The position numbers were made by a program, and so were the translations under genes. A stretch of DNA of 64,000 bases from Peptoniphilus rachelemmaiella. GTDB lineage: Bacteria; Bacillota; Clostridia; Tissierellales; Peptoniphilaceae. The stretch is from contig NZ_CALPBW010000002.1 in NCBI RefSeq assembly GCF_943169845.1, positions 62,001-126,000 on the forward strand, read 5' to 3'. The notes below the pieces were generated by a model. It ran no database searches, was not told the DNA's origin, and saw only the letters and a list, made by a program, of their open reading frames with translations. Below are positions 34,975 through 44,106 of this stretch, piece after piece. Within the stretch, counting starts at the first letter, position 1. Each line of letters opens with the position of its first letter.

Positions 34975-36233
34975 TGAATCTATCTACAGCGGCGCTCGCT
35001 ATTTTATTTATTGCAAGCCTCGCCATCCTTATCATGGCACTGGATCTATCCGTGGATGCGGCCCTTGCCTTGCGACTATCGCCTCTCTTTTTCACAAGCG
35101 CCCTCTTGGTCTTGGCGGCACTTCTTCCCGCCCAAGTGGTGGCGGAGCTAGGCACCGGGCATTACCACTTAGCCGATTATTTTTTACACACGCCCCTTCT
35201 CGCCTTCATCGCCTATCTCCTGGTTTTGCTCTTCTTAGAAGGCGTCCTGGCCCGCAAGCTTTCCAAACTGAAAAAGGAACAGCTGGGAGAAAACTCCGTG
35301 AAAGAAAGCGTGGACAATCTCCCCGACGGCATTTGTTTTTCAAAGCTCGACGGCACGCCCCTTTTAGTGAATCGCCAAATGCAGGAAATCAGCTACCAAG
35401 TCTTCGGCAAAAAGCTCGTCAACGACTTGCTCTGCGCGCGGGACATCGAAGCCAATCGCATTCGTCCGCGGACAAAAATTTTGCAGCGGGAGCCTTTAAT
35501 TATCGCAAGCAATTCCAAGGTGTGGCAGATTAAAATCATCCACCACGGCTTGGTGAAGGAAACCCTGGCCTACGACATAACCCTGGAATGGGCGCTCTAT
35601 GAGGAAATCGAGAAAATGACCCGGGCCAATCAGCGGATGAATGCCGAATTAAAGGCGTATCAAGAAAAAATCGGCGAATACACGCGGCAGAAGGAAATTT
35701 TACAGGCCAAGATAAAAATCCACGACCGCTTAGGTCAGGCCCTGGTTTATTTCAGACGCTATTTGGAAAAGTCGGAGAAGACGCCTGAGGATCGCCGCCG
35801 ACTGGAGACCCTGTGGCGGGAATGTTTGATTCTTTTCGACGAAGAAGATGAGGCGCCGAAAGCGGCCTCGGCTTGGGACAAGTTTATTTCGACGGCGAAG
35901 GCCATCGGCGTGGATGTCATGGTCGAAGGCGACGTGCCCGCGTCGGAGGAAGATCAGGCCCTCTTGGTGGACTTGGTCCACGAGGCGTTGAACAACGCCG
36001 TTCGCCACGGCCACGCCAAAAAGATTTGGATCACCTTAAAAGATCGCGGCCCCACATTTTCCTGCACCATTAAAAACGACGGCAACTTGCCCACGGGCCC
36101 GGTGGAGGAAAAAGGCGGATTGAAAAATATGCGCCAACGCTTGGCTTATTACGACGGCACCCTGGCCGTACGCAGAGAGTCGCTCTTTCAATTGGATTTA
36201 TCCTGGAGCAAAGGAGGTTTTCGTGACTTATAA
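34971..36233 (+). CDS. NarL-type sensor histidine kinase
   Basis: 420 residues. Three hydrophobic segments at the N-terminus (about 5-95), a PAS-like domain (about 115-210), coiled coil (about 215-245), DHp motif KIHDRLGQAL with phosphoacceptor His251, and a HATPase_c domain with N-box HEALNNAVRH and G-box KGGLKNMRQRL. This is the compact HPK7/NarX-LytS-like form that pairs with LuxR-type regulators, such as the one encoded next. It has little extracellular sequence of its own, so input may come from the 7TM pseudokinase encoded just before it. Confidence 0.88.
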   Translation: MMNLSTAALAILFIASLAILIMALDLSVDAALALRLSPLFFTSALLVLAALLPAQVVAELGTGHYHLADYFLHTPLLAFIAYLLVLLFLEGVLARKLSKLKKEQLGENSVKESVDNLPDGICFSKLDGTPLLVNRQMQEISYQVFGKKLVNDLLCARDIEANRIRPRTKILQREPLIIASNSKVWQIKIIHHGLVKETLAYDITLEWALYEEIEKMTRANQRMNAELKAYQEKIGEYTRQKEILQAKIKIHDRLGQALVYFRRYLEKSEKTPEDRRRLETLWRECLILFDEEDEAPKAASAWDKFISTAKAIGVDVMVEGDVPASEEDQALLVDLVHEALNNAVRHGHAKKIWITLKDRGPTFSCTIKNDGNLPTGPVEEKGGLKNMRQRLAYYDGTLAVRRESLFQLDLSWSKGGFRDL

Positions 36234-36855
36234 ATTTATGATCGTCGACGATCAATTTGTCTCCCGTGAACTGTTCCGCCTTATTCTGGACAACCACCCC
36301 GGTTACGAGGTGGTTTATTCCGTAGACACGGCCATGTTTGCCGACACCTATGTCCTGAATCGGAATTTGGATTTGGTGATTATGGACATTCTCATGCAAG
36401 ACGGCTCCAACGGATTGGATGCGGCGGAAAAGATAAAAAGGTTGAGGCCGGACATAAAAATCGTCGCCGTCACCAGTATGCCGGAAGTCTCCTGGATGGA
36501 GCGGGCGAAGGCCATCGGCATCGACAGTTTTTGGTACAAAGAAGCATCGGAGGCAAGTATTCTCGAGGTCATCGACCTCACCTTGGCCGGGGAATCCATT
36601 TATCCCGAAGCCACACCGGTAATTCAGCTGGGCCTCGCCCAATCCACGGAATTTACGCCTCGAGAAATTCAGGTGCTGCGCCTCTTGACCACCGGTGCCG
36701 GCAACGAGGAGATCGCGACGAAATTAGAAATCTCCCTGAACACGGTGAAGACCCACGTTCAACATTTAATGGACAAGACCGGCTTTAACAGCCGCACCCA
36801 GCTGGCCATTCAGGCGAGAATCACAGGTTTTGTCATCGAAGAAAGTGAACAATGA
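36223..36855 (+). CDS. NarL/LuxR-family response regulator
   Basis: 210 residues from GTG 36223, with AAAGGAGG upstream and an 11-base overlap with the kinase gene. Receiver domain (about 1-125) with acidic pocket VDD, phosphoacceptor Asp in LVIMDILMQD, Thr in AVTSM and Lys in FWYKEAS. C-terminal LuxR helix-turn-helix (TPREIQVLRLLTTGAGNEEIATKLEISLNTVKTHV). Targets are not evident. Last gene of the operon, followed by a strong terminator. Confidence 0.93.
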   Translation: MTYKFMIVDDQFVSRELFRLILDNHPGYEVVYSVDTAMFADTYVLNRNLDLVIMDILMQDGSNGLDAAEKIKRLRPDIKIVAVTSMPEVSWMERAKAIGIDSFWYKEASEASILEVIDLTLAGESIYPEATPVIQLGLAQSTEFTPREIQVLRLLTTGAGNEEIATKLEISLNTVKTHVQHLMDKTGFNSRTQLAIQARITGFVIEESEQ

Positions 36856-36857
36856 CG

Positions 36858-36882
36858 CCGCGGAAATCCTCCGCGGTTTTTT
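36858..36882 (+). terminator. Terminator of the two-component operon
   Basis: CCGCGGA/TCCGCGG stem with a five-base loop, followed by TTTTTT. Confidence 0.92.
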
Positions 36883-36900
36883 ATTGGCGGAATTTGAGCA

Positions 36901-36928
36901 AAAAAAAGAGCCCGCCTCGGCGGACTCT
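36901..36928 (-). terminator. Terminator of the copper-amine-oxidase-like gene
   Basis: AGAGTCCGCC/GGCGGGCTCT stem followed by TTTTTT on the minus strand, facing the plus-strand terminator at 36858. Confidence 0.88.
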
Positions 36929-36937
36929 TCGCAAGGA

Positions 36938-37669
36938 TCAATTCACTCCGAGAAGGGGCTTAAATCCGTTGCTCAGCGGATCGTATTCTAAAATCGCGGT
37001 ACCTGTTTTGTTAATAAAAATGTGGCGGACGTGGTCGGTGAGGTTGTCATCTACGGGATTATCTTTTCGCAGGGTGACGAGAAAGCCATCCATCTCCTGT
37101 TGATTGTATTCCGCAAGCTCCGGCCGGGTGTCCGTGGCGTAGTAGCTTTTATCTAAGCGTCCCATGGCTGTCAGTCGGCTGATTACTTCATCCGCTGCAT
37201 TGGCGTCGTTGACATAGGCTTTTAAATACTGATCGGCGGCGGTGATCCGCACCGCCCGCGCCGCGCCGTCCCATTCCACGTTCATATCGAAGATTTCGGC
37301 AATGGCTCTGAGAGGAAGCATGGTGCGATTGTTTTTTATAAAGGCCGCCGAATCTAAGGGTACGGGCCCCGCCATCTCTGCCGTACTGATCCATATCTCT
37401 TTCTTTCCGATGGGAATATAGATCTGCTTGTCGCCTTTTTCGATGGAGACGGCTTTTTCATTTTTCAGATAAAAAACCTGCGCCCCTAAATTTTCGGCGA
37501 TGACCCGTACAGGCACGAAGGTTCTGGAATTTTTAATTACCGGCGGTTGATCCGGGGAGATGATTTCGCCGTTAATAAAAATCGTCACATCCTTCGGCGC
37601 CTTAAAGGCCAGGCTGAAGAGGAGCAAGGGCAAGAGCCACAGCCATTTTCTGCGATCCGTCTTTTTCAT
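36938..37669 (-). CDS. Secreted protein with copper amine oxidase N-terminal (stalk) domain
   Basis: 243 residues. Signal sequence (about 8-23), then two stalk-type repeats with the marks FVPVRVIAENLGAQV and MLPLRAIAEIFDMNVEWDGAARAVRI. This domain is common on exported proteins of Gram-positive anaerobes and is not itself an enzyme. The C-terminal ~90 residues are not recognised. Probably lies at the cell surface. Confidence 0.8.
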   Translation of the reverse strand: MKKTDRRKWLWLLPLLLFSLAFKAPKDVTIFINGEIISPDQPPVIKNSRTFVPVRVIAENLGAQVFYLKNEKAVSIEKGDKQIYIPIGKKEIWISTAEMAGPVPLDSAAFIKNNRTMLPLRAIAEIFDMNVEWDGAARAVRITAADQYLKAYVNDANAADEVISRLTAMGRLDKSYYATDTRPELAEYNQQEMDGFLVTLRKDNPVDDNLTDHVRHIFINKTGTAILEYDPLSNGFKPLLGVN

Positions 37670-37721
37670 GATTTTCTCCTTTCGGCCCGGGCGGTTTTTC
37701 TTTCCATAACGTCCGGTGGAT

Positions 37722-39176
37722 TTACTTCTTTTTCTTCTCCCCTTTCATGATCTTCTTCACGTTGTCGCCTTTTAAGTCCATGTAGTTTTCCTTCGAAATG
37801 CGGCTCGTGGTCACGCCGTGTTCCGAGTGCAGGTACTCATCCACACAGTCCAAATTGGAGACTTCGCTCCTCGTCTCGAATTCGTAGGTATGGCGGGCAT
37901 CTTGATTTCTGTATTTTTTTACCATGCTGAAGAAGTAGATAAAACCGCCCACAAGCAGGAGCCAGAAAATATCTCGGCCCTCTTGAATCTTCGTGCCGTC
38001 GAATAAATCCAGTGCCAAAATAATTCGCAGGACGACGGCGGCGAAGAAGCTCGCGATCTCCACGAGAAGAGATACGAGGAAAAGCTTGTTGTAGTTAATG
38101 GGGACGCTCCCCATGGTCTCTTTGGTTCTGGCATTCACCGCCACGTAGTGGAGCAGCTGCTTCTTGCCCTTTACCTGCATGTAGCTGTAAAGCCACACGG
38201 GCAAGTAGGCCGCTTTCCACGCGTCGCCTACGACGGTAAAGTCTTCCTGCTTCCAGCACACGCCGCGATCGTAATCCTTGAGCGTGTCTAAAATCGCCAG
38301 CCGCGCCACATCGGCACTTTGCACGTCGGTGACCTCTTTCAGCCCGCCCCTATTGGTGTCCCGTTTTTCCGAGGTATAGCCTTTCAGGTAATTGGCATTG
38401 TAGGCCACGCAATTTTCCGTGTCGAAGGGCAAAATGGAATTAATAATATTGGTGGTCTTGGTCTTGGATTGGTAATCCAACTTGTCGCTGCTGGATTCGA
38501 TGACCAAGTCGTCGATGGCGATGTCGAAGTCTCGTTCCACATGGTAGGTGTCCACGTCGTATTCCCTGTGCTCCCCGTCGTCGTCTTTTACCATATAGCT
38601 GTTGGTTTCAATTTCCCCTTCCCCAGACAGCTTCATGTGGCCGTTTACATCCACCAGCATATAGGGCAAATAGACGCCGCAAATATTTTCTGTGGTAAAT
38701 TCCCTTGCGAATGTGGGATGGGCGAATTTTCTTCGCTCGCCGACGAAGGTTTCGATTTCTTTTTGGGCCTCTTCTTTGGAAATGCTGAAGGGCAATAGCA
38801 CATCGGGTACGGCGCCGTTTGGAATGACGCTGTTAATGGAAAGGGTGTTGCGGCACCAGTGGCAGCGGGCTTGGGTAGAGGCGGCCGTATCGACGACGAC
38901 CTCCGCACCGCAGCTCTCGCATTTTAAGGTGATGACATCCTCGGCATCGACGTCGATGTCCTCGGCGCCGCTTTGAACGGTGCTTCCCTTTAATGTCTCG
39001 ATGGCCGCATCGTCGGCCGCTCGAATCAGTTCAAATTCGTGGCGACAGAAATTGCAGCGCAGCTTTCCCGTCTTCGTGTTGGTCTGAATGTCTGTGGCGC
39101 CGCACTTGGGGCATTTGATTTGGCCGTTGGCTTTGTCTTGTTCTGTGACGGCGGTATTCATCTTTTCATCAGCCAT
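37722..39176 (-). CDS. YdjG-like protein with two N-terminal zinc ribbons
   Basis: 484 residues. Two zinc ribbons at the N-terminus (CPKCG..CNFC at about 22-44 and CESCG..CHWC at about 86-107), a long soluble middle, and two membrane helices at about 360-385 and 400-420, then a cytoplasmic tail. B. subtilis YdjG has the same plan and sits with YdjI, PspA and YdjH in an envelope-stress operon; here the YdjI-like gene is 9 bases upstream. No PspA or YdjH gene is present beside it. Confidence 0.78.
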   Translation of the reverse strand: MADEKMNTAVTEQDKANGQIKCPKCGATDIQTNTKTGKLRCNFCRHEFELIRAADDAAIETLKGSTVQSGAEDIDVDAEDVITLKCESCGAEVVVDTAASTQARCHWCRNTLSINSVIPNGAVPDVLLPFSISKEEAQKEIETFVGERRKFAHPTFAREFTTENICGVYLPYMLVDVNGHMKLSGEGEIETNSYMVKDDDGEHREYDVDTYHVERDFDIAIDDLVIESSSDKLDYQSKTKTTNIINSILPFDTENCVAYNANYLKGYTSEKRDTNRGGLKEVTDVQSADVARLAILDTLKDYDRGVCWKQEDFTVVGDAWKAAYLPVWLYSYMQVKGKKQLLHYVAVNARTKETMGSVPINYNKLFLVSLLVEIASFFAAVVLRIILALDLFDGTKIQEGRDIFWLLLVGGFIYFFSMVKKYRNQDARHTYEFETRSEVSNLDCVDEYLHSEHGVTTSRISKENYMDLKGDNVKKIMKGEKKKK

Positions 39177-39185
39177 AATCCACCT

Positions 39186-40367
39186 CTAAAGTCCCAAAAG
39201 CTCAGATTTTATTTTGTTAAACTCGTCTTCGGTAATAACGCCGGCGTCCAGTAATTTTTTCATTTGAATGAGTTTTTCCGTCGGGTCCGCTTCCTGTGAT
39301 GCAGGCGCCTGTTGTTGATTGTTCATCCCTTGATTCACCGGCTGCTGTGTCGCGCCCATGACATTCCCTGCCGCGCCCATGCCCATGCCCATAAAGGCCA
39401 TGTTGGCGCCGCCGCCGTTTTCTCCCGCCGCCTGCATGCCGCGGGCCACAGATTGTTGCATAAAGGAATTGCCTCGGGCGCCGGAAAGGGCATCGGCACG
39501 CTTTACATCTTTCATCATTTCCTTCGTATCCTCGTCGTATTCCATGGCGAGAATGGCGGTCTTCACGATGGTAAGCCCGCGCTCCGTCTTCCACTGATAG
39601 CCTTCCTCCACGGCCTCGGTGAGGCTCTTGGCAAAGCCCAGTTGATCCCCTTGAATGCGGCTCATGCGATTGCCTTTGGAGGGATCGTTGGTGTAGTTGG
39701 AGAAGGCGGCAGAAAGGGAACCGACCACTTCGTTGAAAAGCTGTTCCGCCGCGTCGTTATCCAAATCGCCGAAGTCGAAAACCGGCGCGTTTTGGGTCAG
39801 GAATTTTTGCGGCACGAAGTTTTTCACGAAGAGCAAGGGATCCACAATCTTCAAGGTATAAGTACCTCGGGTCACGGCGCCGACTTGGGTGCCGAAAAAG
39901 GCATCGTCCCAGTAGATTTCGCTTTGGGTGCCGAAGCGATTGTTGGGGATTTCCTTTAGATTGACGTAAAAGGCCAATTGTTGGGCGCCGGCTTGTCCGC
40001 CGAATTGAATCTTCTCCCAAGTCGACTGAATCAAGCTGCCCACGGGATCTTCTGTGGTGAAGATGCTTTGGGCGTTGGCCTCGTCGCTTTGATAGATGAA
40101 TCCGCCGGGCTCTGCCACAATGCCGGTGATGGCGCCGTCTTCCATGGTAATGAGGGCCGTCCCTTCAGGTACGATGATCTTGCTGCCCGAAGTAATAATA
40201 TTGTCGTTGCCCTTGGTGTTTTCACCGCGACCGTTGTTGCTGCCCTTGGGCTTGGCTGCAAAAATAGCTGCCGTGGCGGGAATGCCTTCCGGCACCATGT
40301 AAAAATCCTTCCACTGATCAGCCAGGCTTCCGCCTAAAGCGCCGGTAAATGCTTTAACAAATCCCAT
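39186..40367 (-). CDS. YdjI-like SPFH protein with C-terminal SHOCT domain
   Basis: 393 residues. Opens MGFVKAFTGALGGSLADQWKDFY, as in YdjI-type SPFH proteins (sometimes labelled virion core protein). SPFH core at about 20-270, a Gly/Met/Gln-rich linker (about 300-350), and a SHOCT segment at the end (KLIQMKKLLDAGVITEDEFNKIKSELL). YdjI in B. subtilis recruits the envelope-stress protein PspA to the membrane. Co-transcribed with the YdjG-like gene. Confidence 0.8.
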   Translation of the reverse strand: MGFVKAFTGALGGSLADQWKDFYMVPEGIPATAAIFAAKPKGSNNGRGENTKGNDNIITSGSKIIVPEGTALITMEDGAITGIVAEPGGFIYQSDEANAQSIFTTEDPVGSLIQSTWEKIQFGGQAGAQQLAFYVNLKEIPNNRFGTQSEIYWDDAFFGTQVGAVTRGTYTLKIVDPLLFVKNFVPQKFLTQNAPVFDFGDLDNDAAEQLFNEVVGSLSAAFSNYTNDPSKGNRMSRIQGDQLGFAKSLTEAVEEGYQWKTERGLTIVKTAILAMEYDEDTKEMMKDVKRADALSGARGNSFMQQSVARGMQAAGENGGGANMAFMGMGMGAAGNVMGATQQPVNQGMNNQQQAPASQEADPTEKLIQMKKLLDAGVITEDEFNKIKSELLGL

Positions 40368-40416
40368 CTTGTCCTCCTTTTTCTTTCATATCTTTTCTTG
40401 CTTTCAGGTGATCTTC

Positions 40417-41121
40417 TTATCCTTTCGGTAATTCCACTCTCGCTTCGTCATACAAGAGGCGTGCGGCAAATGCCACCGCTTCATTGCGTTGAATCTTTCC
40501 GTCGGGGTTAAAGCGCATCCACTCGTCGCCTACGGCAACCCCCATGCGGTACATCTTCAAAATTTCTTGATGGTGGGGCGTGCTTCTGTCCACATCGGGA
40601 ATGTCCGTTAAGGGCACGTCGGGATTTAAAAACGCCCGTCCCGGCCGCTGGTCCACGTGGGCAAACATGCCCGCCACGTCCCTTCGCTTCGCCGGTGCGT
40701 TCCAATTTTCGCAGGCATAGAGTTTGACTTGTCCTTGTGCAACTTTTGGATTTCTGTAAATTCCATTTTCGTAACAGTAGCGCAGGTATTGACCGTACCA
40801 CGGCGCGGTGCGGTTCGCCTCAAAGTCGGTGTATCGTTGCATTAATCTATCGTGCAGTTTCGCCGCCATGGTGGCCACTTCCCCCATGGTCACGTAGCCC
40901 TCGGGGTCGAAGGTGGTTTCGGTGCGTCCGTTTATAATGCCCTCGTTATAAGCGCATTGAAGGTAGAAGCCGTACCAGCTGTCCTTGTCCACGTCGATAA
41001 AGGGCAGATATTCTTCCCCGTCGGGCATAATACCATTTCCTCCGGCATATGCGGTCGTTGAAACGAACGGGATGCAGACGAAAGCCGCCAGGATGAAAAG
41101 GGCTATGGATTTCTTGTTCAT
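40417..41121 (-). CDS. Small secreted SLH-domain protein
   Basis: 234 residues: signal peptide cut after about residue 26 (TTAYA), then three SLH-type repeats, e.g. FIDVDKDSWYGFYLQCAYNE..FDPEGYVTMGEVATM and a last one ending FNPDGKIQRNEAVAFAARLL. Almost nothing but SLH, so it may act as a cell-wall-bound structural piece or S-layer accessory. Four Cys residues could form disulfides. Confidence 0.82.
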   Translation of the reverse strand: MNKKSIALFILAAFVCIPFVSTTAYAGGNGIMPDGEEYLPFIDVDKDSWYGFYLQCAYNEGIINGRTETTFDPEGYVTMGEVATMAAKLHDRLMQRYTDFEANRTAPWYGQYLRYCYENGIYRNPKVAQGQVKLYACENWNAPAKRRDVAGMFAHVDQRPGRAFLNPDVPLTDIPDVDRSTPHHQEILKMYRMGVAVGDEWMRFNPDGKIQRNEAVAFAARLLYDEARVELPKG

Positions 41122-41271
41122 AGAGGACTCCTTTCTTTTTTCATCAACCGTCTGATGACAGGTTCTCCGGATAGCTTTAGTCTAATCTATATTTGTAAAG
41201 CATCCATCACCTGGAAGTATGAGATCGGGGTTTTTTGAAAAATTTTTCCACGACATTTGAAAGGAGGGCAC

Positions 41272-41300
41272 AAAAAAAGACACCGCCCGTAAGCAGTGCC
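41272..41300 (-). terminator. Terminator of the ribosomal superoperon
   Basis: GGCACTGC/GGCGGTGTC-type stem with G-U pairs, followed by TTTTTTT, 25 bases past the rplQ stop; a second hairpin AGCCGG/CCGGCT lies just before it. Confidence 0.8.
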
Positions 41301-41325
41301 TCTATGTAGCCGGACATGCCGGCTA

Positions 41326-41667
41326 TTAAACTAATTCGATGATGGCCATTTCTGCGCCGTCGCCACGACGGGGACCTTTTTTCAGAATGCGCGTATAACC
41401 GCCTTGACGGTCGGCGTATTCCGGTGCAATTTCTTCGAACACTTTCGTTACAACGGATTCGTCGAAGATGTAAGCCAGTGCTTGACGTCTTGCGTGAAGA
41501 TCGCCTCGTTTGCCGAGGGTAATCATCTTTTCAGCCATGCGTCTGGTTTCTTTTGCACGGGTCACTGTGGTTTCAATGCGGCCTTCGCGCAATAGATCGG
41601 TTGTTAAGTTTCTTAACATGGCCCGTCTATGGGGCGTCGTGCGGCCTAATTTTCTGAGCTGTGCCAC
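41326..41667 (-). CDS. rplQ: 50S ribosomal protein L17
   Basis: 113 residues, usual length. Begins [21 protein letters not shown], the bL17 signature. Last gene of the superoperon, 13 bases after rpoA. Confidence 0.98.
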   Translation of the reverse strand: MAQLRKLGRTTPHRRAMLRNLTTDLLREGRIETTVTRAKETRRMAEKMITLGKRGDLHARRQALAYIFDESVVTKVFEEIAPEYADRQGGYTRILKKGPRRGDGAEMAIIELV

Positions 41668-41680
41668 AATGGTTCCTCCT

Positions 41681-42628
41681 TTATTCTTCGTTTTCTCTGA
41701 GAGAGAGTCCGAGTTCGTCCAGTTTTTCTTGCACTTCTTCCAGGCTCTTCTTTCCGAGATTTCTAACTTTCATCATTTCGTCTTCGGTTTTGTCCGTGAG
41801 CTCGCTCACGGTGTTGATGCCGGCGCGTTTCAGACAATTGAAGCTGCGAACGGACAGATCCAACTCTTCCACGGTCATTTCAAGGACTTTTTCCTTTTGT
41901 CCTTCCGGTTTTTCAACCATAATGTCCATGTCGTTGACTTCTTCTGTCATGGAGACGAACAGATCCAAGTGTTCCATGAGAATCTTGGCTGCCAGAGACG
42001 TGGCTTCGTCGGCGGTCATGGAACCGTCGGTTTCCACATCCAGGATCAAACGATCGTAATCGGTACGCAAACCGACACGGGTGTTTTCTACATTCCAATT
42101 CACCATACGAATAGGCGTGTAGTTGGAATCCACGGCGATAACGCCGATCTCGGTGATTTCGTCTTTTTTCAGTTCGCTCGGCTCGTAGCCCCGGCCTCGT
42201 TCGATGACGAGTTCCATATAAAAGTTCGCATCGTCGTTTAAAGTGGCGATGTGGTGTTCGGGATTGACGATTTCCACACCGGCCGGCAAGGTAATGTCTC
42301 CGGCGACCAGTTCCCCGGCGCCCACTTTCTCAACGGAAAGGCGCACAGGTTCGTCTTGATCGCTTTTAAACACGATGCCTTTAATGTTCAGGATAATCTC
42401 CGGAACGTCTTCTAATACGCCGTCGATGACGCTGAATTCGTGTTCGACGCCGCGAATGTTGACGAAGGAAACAGCACAACCCGGAAGCGAGGAGAACAGC
42501 ACTCTGCGAAGGGAGTTGCCTAATGTGATGCCGTAGCCGTTTTCCAACGGCTCGACGATAAATCTTCCCTTATTGCCGTCGCTTGATACTTGTTCAACTA
42601 CAATACTAGGCTTTTCAATTTCAATCAT
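41681..42628 (-). CDS. rpoA: RNA polymerase alpha subunit
   Basis: 315 residues. The N-terminal dimerisation domain ([15 protein letters not shown]) assembles the core enzyme. The C-terminal domain ([33 protein letters not shown]) contacts UP elements and activators. In most clostridia rpsD lies just upstream; here rpsK is the neighbour. Confidence 0.98.
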   Translation of the reverse strand: MIEIEKPSIVVEQVSSDGNKGRFIVEPLENGYGITLGNSLRRVLFSSLPGCAVSFVNIRGVEHEFSVIDGVLEDVPEIILNIKGIVFKSDQDEPVRLSVEKVGAGELVAGDITLPAGVEIVNPEHHIATLNDDANFYMELVIERGRGYEPSELKKDEITEIGVIAVDSNYTPIRMVNWNVENTRVGLRTDYDRLILDVETDGSMTADEATSLAAKILMEHLDLFVSMTEEVNDMDIMVEKPEGQKEKVLEMTVEELDLSVRSFNCLKRAGINTVSELTDKTEDEMMKVRNLGKKSLEEVQEKLDELGLSLRENEE

Positions 42629-42692
42629 ATTTTCGCCCTCCTGGGAATGGATCTGTAGAGACTTTCTCGTGAGATGGTATGCTGTTTAACTA

Positions 42693-43088
42693 TCAGACTC
42701 TACGACGTTTCGGCGGACGGCAACCGTTGTGAGGAATGGGGGTTACGTCTTTAATCATGGTAACTTCCAAACCGGATGCTTGTAAGGAACGGATGGCCGC
42801 TTCACGACCGCTGCCGGGTCCCTTGACGAAGACTTCAACGCTCTTTAAGCCGTGTTCCTTTGCCTTGGTGGCCGCTTCTTGAGCAGCTTCTTGTGCAGCA
42901 AAGGGCGTGGATTTTCTGGAACCTTTGAAGCCGAGTTGACCGGCACTGGACCAGGAGATGACATTGCCGCTCATGTCGGTCAAGGTCACCATGGTGTTGT
43001 TAAAGGAAGAAGCAATATGCGCTTGTCCTTTTTCAATATTCTTGCGCACTCTCTTTTTGGAGCGCGTAGCTCTACCTTGTTTAGCCAT
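42693..43088 (-). CDS. rpsK: 30S ribosomal protein S11
   Basis: 131 residues. Contains [16 protein letters not shown] and the C-terminal [14 protein letters not shown], both diagnostic. Forms the 30S platform near the mRNA exit. Confidence 0.98.
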   Translation of the reverse strand: MAKQGRATRSKKRVRKNIEKGQAHIASSFNNTMVTLTDMSGNVISWSSAGQLGFKGSRKSTPFAAQEAAQEAATKAKEHGLKSVEVFVKGPGSGREAAIRSLQASGLEVTMIKDVTPIPHNGCRPPKRRRV

Positions 43089-43097
43089 TTAGCCCTC

Positions 43098-43460
43098 CTA
43101 CTTCTTCTTCGATACAATCTTCTTCGGACCTTTGCGCGTTCTCGCATTGGTCTTGGTTTTTTGACCGCGAACGGGCAGGCCTCTCTTGTGGCGAATGCCA
43201 CGGTAGCAGTTGATTTCGCGCAGACGCTTAATGTTCATTGCGATTTCGCGTCGTAAATCCCCTTCTACATGGTATTCGTCGATGACTTTACGAATCGAGG
43301 CGATTTCCGCTTCGGTTAAGTCTTTAATATACGTGTTGAAGTCGACGCCGGCTTTCGTCAGGATTTCTTGGGCGCGGGAACGTCCGATGCCGTAAATATA
43401 GGTGAGCCCGATTTCAGCTCGTTTTTCTCTAGGTAAGTCAATACCAGCAATTCTTGCCAT
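43098..43460 (-). CDS. rpsM: 30S ribosomal protein S13
   Basis: 120 residues. [26 protein letters not shown] and the basic tail [20 protein letters not shown] identify uS13, which contacts the P-site tRNA and the 50S bridge. Confidence 0.98.
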   Translation of the reverse strand: MARIAGIDLPREKRAEIGLTYIYGIGRSRAQEILTKAGVDFNTYIKDLTEAEIASIRKVIDEYHVEGDLRREIAMNIKRLREINCYRGIRHKRGLPVRGQKTKTNARTRKGPKKIVSKKK

Positions 43461-43471
43461 GCCAACACCCC

Positions 43472-43585
43472 CTATCCTTGTCTTTGTTTATGCTTCGGGT
43501 TTTCGCAAATCACCATGACGCGTCCTTTGCGCTTGATGACTTTGCATTTATCACACATCTTCTTAACTGAAGGTCTTACTTTCAT
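43472..43585 (-). CDS. rpmJ: 50S ribosomal protein L36
   Basis: 37 residues starting [20 protein letters not shown], with the zinc set C-x2-C, a later C and H. It has the expected size and place between infA and rpsM. The zinc-binding form implies no need for a Cys-free paralogue here. Confidence 0.97.
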   Translation of the reverse strand: MKVRPSVKKMCDKCKVIKRKGRVMVICENPKHKQRQG

Positions 43586-43601
43586 TTCGTCCCCTCCTAA
43601 A

Positions 43602-43820
43602 CTATTTCTTTCTCCAGGTAATACGTCCGCGGGTTAAGTCATAAGGACTCAGCTCGACGGTCACCCGATCGCCGGGCAATATACGAATGTAGTGCATGCG
43701 CAATTTACCGGAGATATGAGCTAGAATTTCGTGTCCGTTTTCTAACTTAACCTTAAAGTTTGTATTGGGCAGGGCATCAGTTACGACGCCTTCCACTTCA
43801 ATGACATCTTCTTTTGCCAT
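43602..43820 (-). CDS. infA: Translation initiation factor IF-1
   Basis: 72 residues, single OB fold ([38 protein letters not shown]). Occupies the ribosomal A site during initiation. Confidence 0.98.
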   Translation of the reverse strand: MAKEDVIEVEGVVTDALPNTNFKVKLENGHEILAHISGKLRMHYIRILPGDRVTVELSPYDLTRGRITWRKK

Positions 43821-43833
43821 GGTTGCATCCTCC

Positions 43834-44100
43834 TTATGCCTCTTGGAAGCGAGACAGTTGTTTACGAATATAGCTATCGTTTAACGGTCTATCCTCAGGT
43901 TTCAGATCCACAAGAGAATGGGTTTTTTGCAAATGCATGGCCTTTTTCCGCTTGGGATTATCCAACGTTCTTCTCTTGCCGTCTGCCAGAAGAAGATATC
44001 TGTCGTCAATCACTTCCAAGACCACAAAGAAACCTTCTTTGTCTCTGCCCGCCTTGGATATGACTACCTGACCGACCTTAATATCTGCGGTGGTGTTCAT
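43834..44100 (-). CDS. KOW/L14e-like RNA-binding protein
   Basis: 88 residues with a KOW-type start ([26 protein letters not shown]) and a basic stretch near [17 protein letters not shown]. This family occurs in clostridia between adk/map and infA and resembles archaeal/eukaryotic L14e; its role in the ribosome is not settled. It starts 6 bases after adk; the map gene usually found nearby is absent. Confidence 0.85.
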   Translation of the reverse strand: MNTTADIKVGQVVISKAGRDKEGFFVVLEVIDDRYLLLADGKRRTLDNPKRKKAMHLQKTHSLVDLKPEDRPLNDSYIRKQLSRFQEA

Positions 44101-44106
44101 CGACGA

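Noticed and set aside
34961-35533. 190-codon plus-strand frame overlapping the kinase start
   Set aside because: Same strand but different frame from the clearly coding kinase, which has PAS, DHp and ATPase motifs.
39312-39959. 215-codon plus-strand open frame
   Set aside because: Antisense to the SPFH gene; His/Gly-rich product without family resemblance.
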